Source: Allolobophora icterica
Taxonomy: Eukaryota; Annelida; Clitellata; Crassiclitellata; Lumbricidae
Direction of reading: 5' to 3'
Assembly: GCA_963556255.1 (NCBI GenBank)
Contig: OY744616.1
Coordinates: forward strand, 9,894,991 to 9,958,990
DNA length: 64,000 nucleotides
Part shown: piece by piece, positions 44,201 to 56,500 of the stretch
Layout: each line of letters opens with the position of its first letter
Position numbering within the stretch: the stretch's first letter is position 1
Program-made: the position numbers and the translations under genes
The notes under the pieces: generated by a model
What the model was told of the DNA's origin: nothing
Seen by the model: only the letters and a program-made list of their open reading frames with translations
Databases searched by the model: none

Positions 44201-46845
44201 TAAAATAACGTTATTTTGAACTTGAAGAGATACTTTCTTAGGTAAGGTAGGATAAGGTAGTAGCTCATTTCTTACCTCTCTATAAGTGGTCCACAAGGCT
44301 TGGTCTTAAAGGTTCTTGAATCATTTGGTTATGGCACATACCTACATGACAAGAGCAATCCATCAGCAGCCTTGAAAATTATTTCAAAGATGTATATGAT
44401 GCTCCTATACATACTTTTATGGAGTAATATATATGTGTATATACACACAGAACATTTCTTAATTCTACCTGGCAGGCTGAAAAATTGACTTTAGAACAAC
44501 GCAGTTCCAGTTAATTTTAAAATGTGACATTTCAGCAAATTTAACATAATAAACATGTGATGAATTGGTTTCTGACATGTTAAAAATTAACATGTTAAAC
44601 ATGTGTTTAGATCTTCGAGAACAGCGCAACCAGCTGGAAAAGGAGTTGCTGACGCCTCCATCTGGTGTGCCATCAGCGTCAAGGAAGACCTCGATATCAG
44701 AAAACCATCTGAAGGACACTTTCCGGTTAAGTGCTTTTTTCCAGATTTTTCTTCTCTGCATCCATTTGATTTGTTACTGGTTTTTTTCTGTTTTAATTTA
44801 AAGTTTTTCTTATTTAATCAGATGACAGTTTGATAGATGCTACTTGTATACTGGGAATACACAATGTGTATTATTATATTGGTACTTGCATGTTAATAAT
44901 TATTTACTTAACGACTAGCATCTTAAGAATCTCAGAGAGTTGTTACATTATATTAATACTGTATGTATATACAGGGTGAGGCCGAAAAAAATAATCCATT
45001 ACGAAAATTGCGATTTCTCGAAAACCGCTGAATATTTTGTTACAAATATTTTCATTCTTATTCGTAACATATTTTTGCATATTATTTGAAAATTTTATGT
45101 CAGTATCTTTATATTTGTGATCATGACATCAGGCAGAAGAAAGAACTGCATTTTTTCAACTGAACACGGCATTCACGAAATAGGAAATCATATTTTTACA
45201 TAAAGTAGCATGGTTTCTGCAGGTGTCAGCTATGAGGGTAAGGGACGCTTGCATTTCATTGACAAGAAGGCCAAAGTCAATGCTAAGTACTACGTGGAGA
45301 ATCTTTTGCCTAAGCTTGTCGATGACTGTCTTGGGAAATCAGTTCATTTTCCAGCAAGATGGAGCGCCCGCTCACGGCGCAAAGCTGGCCCAAGATTGGT
45401 TAACAAGTCACTGTCCGGACTTCATCGACAAGGATTCGTGGCCGCCAAATTCCCCAGATATGAACCCACTCGACTATGCTGTCTGGGGTGCAATGCTTGA
45501 GACCTACAACAAACTTACCACAAAGCCGAAGAACATTCCTGAAGTGAAAATACGCTGCAAATCATCTGGAATGACTTGCCACTTGAGACCACGCAGAAGT
45601 CTGTTCTGGGCTTTCGAAAACGTCTGCAAGTTTGTGTAAAAGCAAACGGTGGTCACTTCGAACATTCCTTGCACAAAACTTAACACTTGGCCTAATCTTG
45701 TCAATAACAATAAGTAACCTTGAACCTTGTTACATTACTGTTTGCGTCGTTACTTTGTTACTTATTGCTGTCAGTAACTGTCTGTTGAAACGAAAATAAC
45801 ATTGTTTCACTTCAGGGTTGCACCATTTTGGTTTTCATGATTCGAATTTCATTAAATTTAGCCACGCTGTAGATAAATATGTGTCAAATACACTGGCGAA
45901 TTTTTGTAACAAAATATTCAGCGGTTTTCGAGAAATCGCCAATTTCGTAATGGATTATTTTTTTCGGCCTCACCCTGTATGTATTCGGACTTTTATCAAG
46001 CACATTCTAGGAGCCCATCAAAAGTGCTATGTACATGGCTCTCTAAGGGATCTGAACAGTTGCGTCTCAACATAGCTAGAAAATATATCTTGAGCAGAGT
46101 TTAACAGCGCAGTTCAAGTGTCAACTGGAAGATTGTTCCATAGGGATGGACCAACGCATGAGAGCGCACAGTGTATTTAAGAAGACATATGGCAGCGAGG
46201 AACCAGGTCTCCATAGGCATATAAACAAAGCGACAGGCCTAAGTCATTTTTATTTAAACGATCATACAATTTCAATTTTCTTTCATCAAAGACTAAACTT
46301 TTCTAAGTTTCATGTCTCGTTACTTCTTTTTAATATCCAATTTTTCATTATTTTACAGGAAGCGATTGGATAAGCCAGCAGTTCTTTTGCCAGAATTATC
46401 ATCAGAAACGAAACCATTGCCCAGTGAACCAGCAATATCTCTTCAGACACTCACGCTCAACATCGAAGAGTCCTCAAACACTACTCAACCCCACCGATCT
46501 GTGGCGGCACTTTCAAAACCACGTCCCTCACGCCCAATAAAAGGCCCCCTCATTGCCACACCCACGTCTGAAATGTCGCCCTCCATGAGTGCGTTACTAA
46601 ATGCAGCTTTGCCAACCCACGTAGCGATCAGAACTGGTTCTCTGCCACCCAGTGCTAAGCTAGTGAAGGTCGGATCCATTACGGCCAAATCGTGTATGGC
46701 TACGCCTGATGGAGTACGGGTTGTCCAGCCAAATCTGCTTCCAAAACCGCCGCCGACGTCGAAGCCAAATCAAACGCAGTTGCACAGACCTGGGTCTGCG
46801 CAGAGATTCCGTAACATGGTGCTCGAATGTCGTGGTGACAAGTAG
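40693..46845 (+). CDS. CCDC24: Coiled-coil domain-containing protein 24-like
   Basis: Nine exons: 40693-40851, 41361-41530, 41939-42012, 42443-42539, 43057-43140, 43550-43604, 44047-44110, 44611-44725 and 46359-46845. All phases close; 434 residues. The N-terminus (SLWSLIESQLPSHELEEVKT, LLGESLIEQSKELHQE) and the central DILGKNVTLEKMEAVTEHLR / REVLQEEVNFLLQDIEFLQ segment resemble vertebrate CCDC24, as does the LREQRNQLEKELL coiled coil. Vertebrate CCDC24 is shorter (~300); the extra length is mostly a Pro/Ser-rich C-terminal exon of 162 codons. Its molecular role is unknown to me. Exon 3 has two possible donors (42002 or 42012) that keep the same phase. Intron 8 holds a mariner-type element. 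Confidence 0.75.
41155..41215 (+). mobile_element. LINE 3' tail, (ATACA)n
   Basis: GAGAGGCGCTTTATAAATG followed by pentamer repeats, in CCDC24 intron 1. A short (AATA)n follows at 41247-41278. Confidence 0.65.
42090..42185 (+). mobile_element. LINE 3' end
   Basis: GGGAGCACCTCTGAGTAG...AAAGGCGCTATATAAATTC followed by a short TGATTGATTG tail, in CCDC24 intron 3. Confidence 0.6.
42790..42945 (-). mobile_element. tRNA-derived SINE, family A
   Basis: CGATGGTGCTGAGCAATTGTGAG...GGACTTGCTCAAGGTC core and, inverted, the tRNA-like head (GGTTAGAGTGCTCAGC). In CCDC24 intron 4. Confidence 0.75.
43271..43342. repeat. Palindromic micro-MITE, copy C
   Basis: AACAGTTTAATGATGAGCATG ... CTTGTTGTTAAAGTGTT in CCDC24 intron 5; more diverged in the middle than copies A, B, D. 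Confidence 0.6.
44972..45977 (+). mobile_element. maT/mariner-like transposon with ~75-bp inverted repeats, internally deleted
   Basis: The terminal inverted repeats (CAGGGTGAGGCCG...) match for about 75 bp with two or three differences. TA dinucleotides flank the element (44970-44971, 45978-45979). The interior encodes only the C-terminal half of a transposase: FQQDGAPAHGAKLAQDWL and WPPNSPDMNPLDYAVWG. The second and third catalytic Asp are 37 residues apart (DD37D, the maT-type spacing). The N-terminal DNA-binding part and first catalytic Asp are missing, and the frame changes near 45340, so it is not autonomous. Located in CCDC24 intron 8. Confidence 0.88.
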
Positions 46846-49800
46846 CTGTTTAGTGAAGACTTGATCGCGGTGTTCCTTGACAGCTATTTTCATTGGGTCC
46901 TGGTTGGTCACAAGTGGCCCAGTGTGGGCCCACTGTGGAACCAATGAATGTGGCTGTCTGGGCTGCCTCGTATGTTCTTTGACAATCTGTGTGTTCGCAC
47001 ATGTAAGTCGCTTGAAACGTGTAAAGTCTGATGGAGAATATTTGTTGATGTATACTTTGCAGAAGATTCTAATTTTAAGTTCTGACTGGTTTTTGATTTT
47101 CCACAGTATTGATTAGAACTTTTTTCGTTTAATTGCAGTGCATATTGTTGTGTGTTTGTGAAGTAAATGAACGTTTAAATCTTACATTCAGATGCACGTT
47201 TAATTTCGTTTAGAGTCTTAGATTGACTTTATCTGTTTTATCGATTGAAACAGAAGTGAAAACTTTAAATCTTTTTACAGCGAGTTTTGATTTTAGCTTT
47301 AGGTACACGTGTGTCTGTGTTTGTAGGTGAAACTTTATGCAATATTTGTCGAATTTTATCCGGTTTCGTTAATATAGCCAGGTATTTTGCAGCTAGTAGT
47401 ATTATCTAGGATTTTGACAGGAATTTTACATTCATGTAGACTGTGATTAGTGAGTGTGATATCATGTTAGTTCATGGTGTGTGTTTGCGATAACGGTGAA
47501 TGTGCTCTTGAGCTCTCTGTTGCCAGTGACAAATAATTTGTCTTATTTCCATATTCGACTTAAGACGATGTGATGTTACTGTTTAAAAGATGCATTGCTG
47601 TTAAGATTTGCATTTTGTCTGTTGAAATAGAAAGACTTTTCCAGAACTTAAAACAATTTTACAAAACAGGTCTTTAGGCAAAGCCCAGTGGGACAGAGAG
47701 AAAGGAACACCATGTATCAGTCTTTTAGGGTATGGTAGATGGTGAAGGTGCATTCCTTGACTTAGAATTTTGTAGATCACTGCTGATAGGGAATGATACA
47801 TGAGATTTTGGGGCATTAACTCTCCTAGAATCAACCTGTGGTTTCACCCACTGCTTTCTTGACAATATTTTATCATTTGCATGAAATTCATTTGACTTGT
47901 GACTTAAAATGTGTAAGCAAAGGTAAACTACACATCCAGTTGCAGTATGGACTTACTGAACACCTACTGATAACGCATGGATGACGGTTGCCAAACTGTG
48001 CGATTGAAAATTCCAGTGTTTCATTGAAAATTGCAATAACTGATTGATAGAACAGCATCTTTGGTTGGGTTAAGTTGCACTCATAATCTGAAAATTCTAA
48101 AGCGCTACTCTAAAGCTAAGCACAGACCAGCTTATCCACAACTGCTGCATCAAGTTAACCCTTTAACGGCAAGAGGGATTAGTTTTCCATACATTTTAGT
48201 GCATGTTCGTCGTTAAAGGGGTTGTTCAGAGATGGTCCAGTGAAGATCCGAGTCCGGTTGCCAGAGAGAGGTGGCAGAAGAGCTGCTAAGGTGGGTTTCG
48301 TTGAGGAAAAGAAAGCTTGGAAGGCAAAGGATTCCATGGATTAGGATAAGAATTCTTGTAGCCAAAGAAAACTAGATTTTCCAGTTGTTAGTCTAAAGTT
48401 ACAATTACAGTATGTAATTCTTTACAGTTACAGTACTCAATGACTTACTACGTGGTCAACTTCTTATGACAAGTCACACGACTTGGAGCATCTGATTTGG
48501 TCTAAAGATAAACAGCGTGACATAGATGTTGAAGACTATTGTAAATTACTGAATGTTTACTTTATCAGATAGAATGTCTGCATATGTACTAGATATATTT
48601 TTAGTAAAATTTAGGCTTACTGCATGCACCCAATATTTCATTATAAATGTATGTCTAAAAATCTAGTGTCTTTAATATTTTGATTTCTTAGCTGAATTGA
48701 ATATATATATATATATATATATGCGTGTATATAAATATTATATATATATAAACCCTGGTATATATACAGACTGATGTTTTGCGCTTAATAGTGGGTCATT
48801 TATGGTGATTAATGGTAACATTGCAGTACCATAGGTGAATGACACTGTGTTGTTGTGGTTTAGTTCTTGGAATTTATTCTAACAATGAACAAGTATTCCT
48901 AGATTTTCTCTTCCACCCTCTCGTTAGCTTGGCCTTAAAATGAGTATGGGTATGGGTACATCAACTGTACTCTGTTGACAGGATGATCAGACAGTGAGGA
49001 GAGGACTGGTCGCTTGCCTTCATGCGTCAAGGCTCCATGCCTGTCAACACCTTTCTGGGCTACTTTAAATGAACGAATAAAGTAGATATTTAAAGATAAA
49101 GTATATTTAAAAATTGAACAACAAAATGGAGAGTTACAAAAATCGTTTCAGTCAACATTACGATGAATAACCTATTTGATGCGACTTGAAACTGATTCTG
49201 CTATGATTCATTTCAACATAAAATGGCATTAGAAGCAGCTCCAGTAAATATCAGGAAAGTAGTTTCAACACAAAAAGATTCTGTGAAGGCAACATAAGGA
49301 TTATAATTCCCTGTCAACAATACAATACAATACAATTACAAAAGTATTGCTATTGCACCACTTACATCTCACAATAGCACAACAGATAGTCAAACATTCA
49401 CAGCATTTCTATAGCATCGGAGCTAAGTATTTACCCAGAGGCACTCGCAGCCGACACCAATTTTTAATCTTACCCTTATCCTGAACAATCCAGTGTCAGT
49501 TGTTTTCAGTGTTTCCTAGGATTACATAGCTCCATTCATTCATAGCACTTATACAGCGCCCCTCAAAGATGACCACATGATACTATTGCATGAGGCACTC
49601 AAAAACAGATTTGCAACCCAGTAAAATCCATGGGGTGGCCTGACGAACAGAAAGGCAGCCTACGAAGATAGGAGAAGGTAGGCAGTTTAAGGGTGCCAGG
49701 CCCTCATAGGACAAGCCCTTAAAGCAGAGGTCAAGGGTTTTAAGGATGCTTTGGCTGCAGTACAGATGTCAGCAAAATCGAACAGGTGAAGAATTTATTT

Positions 49801-50445
49801 ATGGTTACGATTAATAACTAATTAATAACTAAATTTTCATGAGATATGAACTCCCAATGCACTAGCAACCAGATGTCTCTCTCACTCGATCTGCTCAGCA
49901 GTTTCACATCACCTGTTGCCATCGGCAACTGAATACAGCAGAATCCGAAGCAGGAGCATCAGAGTTTAGAGACATCATGAACCATGTCTAATCAGATCTG
50001 ATCATTTCTATCCAAAATATCAAATCTAATCTATCCTAGTGAACCAAATATAATTATACAATAACATAACCAAACAGAAACACATGCAAAGACTTTGTGT
50101 CTCCAAATGTCAAACAAATTACACTAAACAAAGCCCGAAAAAGCAGCTCCATAAAATCCGATAAACAGCAAGTTCTCTACATACCATGAAACTAAAAGCA
50201 GAACAGAAGTAGAAAAGTTTAACATCCAAATACTCGATAAATACAAACGCGCACCAACATGATTTCTGCAAAAATAACGGAACAGCACGACATACGAAAT
50301 TTCAGCACCTACGATTTCTGAATTATCTATGGTCTTTGGCGATCATATTTTGAACGTCTCAAATGCAAAACAGGAATGTACTGCCACAGCTTTCAGCACA
50401 AAGAATTGCTACCCCAAGTAAAATTACGACGTGACTTCGCAGATT
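46846..50445. other. CCDC24-ELMO convergent intergenic region
   Basis: Holds both 3' UTRs, a (TA)n tract at 48700-48745, an AATAAA near 49075 (plus), and retroposon debris (48940-49060 family B; 49316-49335 pentamer tail; 49530-49760 LINE 3' end, minus). No protein gene seen. Confidence 0.45.
48157..48222. repeat. Palindromic micro-MITE, copy D
   Basis: AACCCTTTAACGGC ... GTCGTTAAAGGGGTT, the cleanest inverted ends of the four copies, around GAGGGATTAGTTTTCC. Confidence 0.72.
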
Positions 50446-50451
50446 TTTATT
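50446..50451 (-). terminator. ELMO: ELMO polyadenylation signal AATAAA
   Basis: Minus-strand AATAAA, 120 nt beyond the stop codon; the nearest canonical signal. Confidence 0.6.
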
Positions 50452-50571
50452 CGGGTCCGCATATGGTCAAACTTTGCAGTCCTTACTTGCTTTGTGTAAC
50501 ATCATTTCAATAAGAAATTCAACAACAGTGTCACAGCATTCTGAAATGCCAACACGCTGACCAGTAAGGTT

Positions 50572-53500
50572 TTAGAGGTTCTTGAAGACAAAGTCGTAGT
50601 TTGGAGGCTCTTTCGGAATTGGAGGTGGCGTTTCCGGAATGTTAATTCCTTCGGTGTCGAGAAGTCGTAGTTTGATTTCCATGCTGAGCAGTGTCTCCAG
50701 ATCGCGTTTTGTCTCTTCACTTGTCATCTGTGTTAGAAGAATTAACAGAACATAAGCCAAAGATAAAATCTTACAAGCATCTAAAACTTTATAAAAACTG
50801 CTACTGAGATGTCTCTCCTTAACCATGTGAATGTAAATGAGCATAATTTTCAATTCCCCACTTAATTATTATCATGCCTTTATTGAGTGCCACAATCTAA
50901 TGACCAAGCACCAATCGATGGCGCTGAGCAATTGTGAGTAAAGGACTTGCTCAAGGTCCCTACACAGTACACTTCAGGACAGAAGGCTCGAAACCAAATC
51001 AATCGATGGCACTGACCAATTGTCAGTGGAGGACTTGCTCAAAGGTCCCTAACCTAGAATAACCATCATTATAGTCATGGATTAGGCAGAAGAGTCAGAG
51101 TGACTGATGTCGTATCATGTTCAGACAGGTCCAGATGATTAACCAGTTTCAGTAAGATGCCGTAGTCAAACAATAAGTGGTGTAGAAGTTTCTGTTCGAT
51201 AACGCTCTTACTGGTTTGCCAAGGAGGGCATGTATTCCGTCCAACCAAATGTTGAAGGTCTCTTCCTTGTCCGTGATGAAGTTGAGTGGTTCGTTCATCT
51301 GTGGCTCCTCCGGCTGCAGTGTGAATGCCCAGCTCGTGTTGACCTAAGTACGATATACAAAGACACAACCGTAACAGCACGTTCATAAAGCAACTCTACT
51401 CAGAGGTGCTCTCGATGTAACACAATTATGCAGTTTGAGTAATGTGGCTCCTCTAACTGAAGTTAGAATGCACAGCACCTATTAAGCATGTCTAGTGAGC
51501 ACAGTACTATCGAGATGAACTTAGAAGACTCTACAAGTGTCTAGATATGTACCTAAATACATAGAGCTCTAATAAGGACCTCGCTAACACTTCATATCAA
51601 TGGCTGCCTCAGGGCTAGCTTAAGGGACTGCTCTTCTTCTTCTTCTTCTTCAATCAGGACCACATGGAAATTTTCTGTCACAAAGTACACTCAATTGATG
51701 CCTTGTGTCTTATTTTAACAAATGCAACTAAATAACAGTGTAATAGAGACTGGCAGAACAATACCATTCCGCTTTTACTGCTTCTCATAAAAGTTAACCC
51801 GTCTGCCAGAAAGTTCACCAGTCTGCCAGATTTGCTTTTGTTACGTAGGTTTAAATGTTCTACTAACATTGCAGTTAGTATTGAATTTACGACACTTTAT
51901 TTTTTAAAACATCACAGACAATCAATCGGAATCACTTTCAGGACGAGCAAATATACTGAACAGCAACACTGTGGGTCAGCTGAAATACTAAATCCCTTCT
52001 TATAACCTTCAAAACAGCATTATAGTCATGGATCAGGAATCAACTGAGGGTTCCAACATTTGTAAATCCAGTAAATTCCAGGTCATCCAGTGAGATAGAG
52101 AGGCAGACTAAAACACATAAGTAAATCTCAACTCTAGTAATTCCAGGTCTGGGCTAAAAGAGACTGGGCAACAGAGACTACCAACCATTAAGAACTTGGT
52201 TACATGCAACGAACACAAAACGAATGGCATGCCAGTAAACAAGCTAATGAGTCTGACCATCTACACACCCTACAATGCAGGTCAGCAAAATCTCGCTGGC
52301 CAATTCAGACTGACCTTTTTCTTGTCTTTGATGTGTGGACACTCCTTTCCAACTAACAGTTCCTTGATGTCGACTACGGCTACTACAAGAGATCAAAGAA
52401 CCAACTCATCAAATGTAACTGACTCAGGACCTAAACAAAACCACGATACAATGGAAATGAGACAATTACAGGTCCGTTACTATAGAAACAGATTCTTTGC
52501 TGTTTGTATAGCAACTGCATAACGTCTTAGTTCTTATTCAACTAATTTTAGACCTATGTGAACGGCTGACCTGCAAAACACAGCGCACCACAGAACATAC
52601 TCAGGAATGAGAACAGCAGTCTCTTAAACTAATCTCAGGAGAGGACTGGCAGTCCTCTCCCTTGCCATCTCATCTTCCCATCGACAGTGCTTAATATAGC
52701 CAATTATAATTATTATTATTATTATTAGGCAAGCACCGCTATCTAATGACCAAGCATCAGCTGATGGCAATGAGCTGTTATAAGTGAAGGACTTGCTCAA
52801 GATCCCTACACAGTAACCATCGTAGAGGAGGCTCGAACACATACTCTTGCATTACAAAGCGAGCGCTCTAACCAGTCGGCTAACATGCCCCACAAGTCCG
52901 TCTCTGACTGGCTTCAAATGCTAGAAACATATCAGACTGCAGCAACAACTTACACTTGTTTGGCAGCTGCTCGATCGACAGCACAGCATTCTCTTCACAG
53001 TCTCCGTAATGAAAGACTTTGTGGTTTGGCGACAGGCGACAGTAGAAATGCTTGTCTGAAATATCACAGTATCACATAAACAATCTTTGCAATCTTAACA
53101 GTACCTTAATGACACCAACATGAGAAGATTATCACAACCATGTGTCAAAGTTCATCATAAAGAAACGTCTGAAGATCATGTGAACATAGGTACCAGAAGC
53201 ATATGCGCAAAGAAAAACGAGAGTAGATCATGTTAACACGTGTGTCAAGTTCAAGCAGAAAGGAACAGGGCATATTTAACTGTATAACTAGTGGGACAAA
53301 TGTCCCAGTAGTCTTAGGATTTGTCCCAGTAGTTAGGCTGATTTGTCCCAGGCAATGTATGTTTAAAGTATAACTAGTGGGACAAACAAATTTGCAAGAG
53401 TTTTAAGATTTGCCCCAGTAGTAAAATAAGAATCAGTAAAATGCATTGTCAGGAAATTCCCAAAAAGGTCATCAACTTTTTGCGGGGAGATGAATTCCTA

Positions 53501-56500
53501 AAAAAAGGTTATCAACATTTTTCGGGAGATGAATTCCCAAAAAAAGGTCATCAAAGTTTTTTAGAGACGAGTTCCAAAATTTTGTCCCAGTAGTCTAAAT
53601 TCCTTAAAATACGCACTAGAAAGGAACATCTGATTTTCCTTTACCTTGTCTTCGAGCGACTTTCAACGTGAACTGTGTTCCCTCCATCAAGTAGTTCAGT
53701 CGTTGCTTTTTTATCAGCTCCATTATTTCTGGCGTAATCTGCTCTCGTAGTTCACTAAAAGAATCACAAATACAAAACAGCATTCCTCAAAATCAACGCG
53801 TTGAAAATATACAGCAGGAGAAATTCAATGCTAACCCCAAAATATTTAATATTATATTTAAACCTATCGACAAAAAGAAACTCTGGGTACACTATTCTGT
53901 GCACATTCCCAAGCAATCTAAAATTTAATGACCAAGCATCAACTGATGTCATTGAGCAATTGTGGGTGAAGGCCTTGCTCAACAATGCTCAAGGTCCCTA
54001 CACAATAACCGTCTCAAGAGAGGCTTGAACCTGTATCAATCAATGGCACCGAGCAATGGTGGGTGAAGGCCCTGCTCAAGGTTCAAATACAGTAACCATC
54101 TCACGGAGGCTCAAACCCGTATCAATCGATAGTGCTGAGCAATTATGGGTGAAGGCAGGGGCGTCTATCCCCCCTACGTCATTGGAGCAACTTCCCCTTT
54201 CCCCTCTTCTTCCCCTTCCCGTTCCTCCCCCCCCCCTAAAATGGTGGCACACACACTGACAGATCTTTCCCCCCTATTTTCTGGATGGAGCATTTGCTCC
54301 AAGGTTTCTATGGTGTAGACGCCCCTGGGCGAAGGCCTTGCTCAAGGTCCCTACACAGTAACTGTCTCAGGGGTGGCTTAAACCCGTCTCTGCATTACAA
54401 TTGACTACAGTGTCCTACAGTAGATATATACAAAATATGCAAGGACAACATCTTCATCTCCACAACAACATTCAAAACGACATCAAGACCGATGGAAATA
54501 AACCAAAGACTTACACAATTGGTTTTGCCTGAGACTCCCACTCTTCTTTCAATTGTCTGTCCTTCTGCCACAGAGCAACGATTTCCTGGTACGTCAGATG
54601 CGACAGCTTCGTCCGAAAATTGTCAAACGAGATTGGCATTGCACTTAGTGCTCGTGATATCTGTTCCCTGACTACAGCAAACACCTTAAGACAAAGAAAG
54701 ATCCAGTTACAACTCAAGATTTTATGACGGTGTTCTAAACAGTGGAAATGGGAAAAAATTAAATAAATAACCAAATAGCACAATCAATTATAAATATTGA
54801 CGTGCTCTGTAAGAACTTTATCCAATGTGTTATTTTGTGTAATTCTCGACTAACAAAAGACCTTTTTCTAATTGCTTATCTACCATAGGCGGCCTCTTTG
54901 TCTTAACAGATTAACCTTCTGGATATTGACCTGATTATAATTGACCCCTGTCATGGCAGAATATTGGGTTCAAGATTTCTGTCCCACCTGCACCCCTATC
55001 CAACTCAGCTATAATGAGTACACTGACCGTACACTGTTGGTGGAAAGATGCGACGGTGAGGAAGAGGACTGACTACCCGCCCTCATAAGCCCAGGCTAAG
55101 AAAAAGAAGTTGCTAAAACTTCATACCCATGGCTGCCTCTCAGGCTAGCTCGAGGGGCTGTTCTACTATTTCTTCTTCTTCTTCTAAAATTGAGTTTGGT
55201 GTGCCATCTGTTGCTTTAGACAATGGCATGGCAGAAGTTACTAATTAACAACTACAACCCATTCCAAAATCAATCCATTCCAGGCAAGAGCAATGAGACC
55301 CTGTTTCCAAATAAACAAGTCCAAAACAACTAAATCTGATCTTTCTCTGCTTCCTCCTCATTCAATTCACTAGCCTTGTTGAAATCGGCGGACGTGGCCT
55401 TCATTTCCTTCCAGGTTTTGTTCAGCAGCTGAATGCAGGTGCAGTAGAACTCCTCAAATGCATGGTCATGTGTGAAGAACAACGGATAGTACGTCTGGCC
55501 ATCGTCAGCAGCTACAACAGGCACCATAGGTCCCTTTAAAAAAGCTATATAAAGCCTCAAACACATAAAGACACACAATAACTTGTTGGTGCTATATAAA
55601 TCCTCAAATACATCAATAGGCAGTTTCTGCTTCTGAGTAGATAACCTTGAAGAGGCGATATATAAATTCTCCATATGAATAAATGAAAGTAATATATATC
55701 AGTGCATTTGAGAGGTCCTTTAAAAGGTGCTATATAAAGACTCCAACACATAAAGACACACAGTATCTTTGTTGGGATGCTCAGGCTCTATATAAATGCT
55801 CCTATACACCATAGTCCTTGGGATTGGTTCGTGAAAGGCGCTATACACCAAAGACCCATTAAAACGCGCTTCATTGCAAAAAAATTCTGATATAACACGA
55901 CAAGAGCAAGGATCACAAGGTTCTTGTTATGGTTACCACAGACACCATTGTAATGAATTTCTGAAGTATTAATACCCAAAACTACACTCGTTAAATAACA
56001 CCTTTTGAAAAGTAGTTGCCTGGACAATTAAAATAAAACTTAAAAAAATGGAAGAACACAGAAAAGTGTAGTAACTCAGACCAACTTACGACTCTCTCCT
56101 ATTTTGAGAATATCACACATCATGTTTGTCAACTCTATGCTGGCAAGAGCAAACGGCAAGTCATGATTGTCACCACGACATGAATTCTCCAGGACAACCT
56201 ACCAAGAAAACATCATCCTGATACAAAAGGGACAAAAAGACTAAATCAGAAGTACACCAGAACTTCTCTACATTAAGCATTGTTATAACACCAATTCAGA
56301 TACACAACAAGCTCGAAATTGCAGCCCACATTTCTGGACACATTTAAGCTGCATTCACCTAATTCAATTGTCCTGGTCTAATTCAACTGTCCATACACAA
56401 TTCAATAGCACTTACGTGATTCAATTGCCCTGACCAATTTCAATTGACCTACCGATAATTCAATTGTCCTGACCCAATTCAATTGCCTTGACCTAATAGG

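Noticed and set aside
55512..55533. Alternative ELMO acceptor giving an extended exon starting [12 protein letters not shown]
   Set aside because: It does not match the phase left by the upstream exon (ends one base into a codon) and would break family length; the acceptor at 55511 does both.
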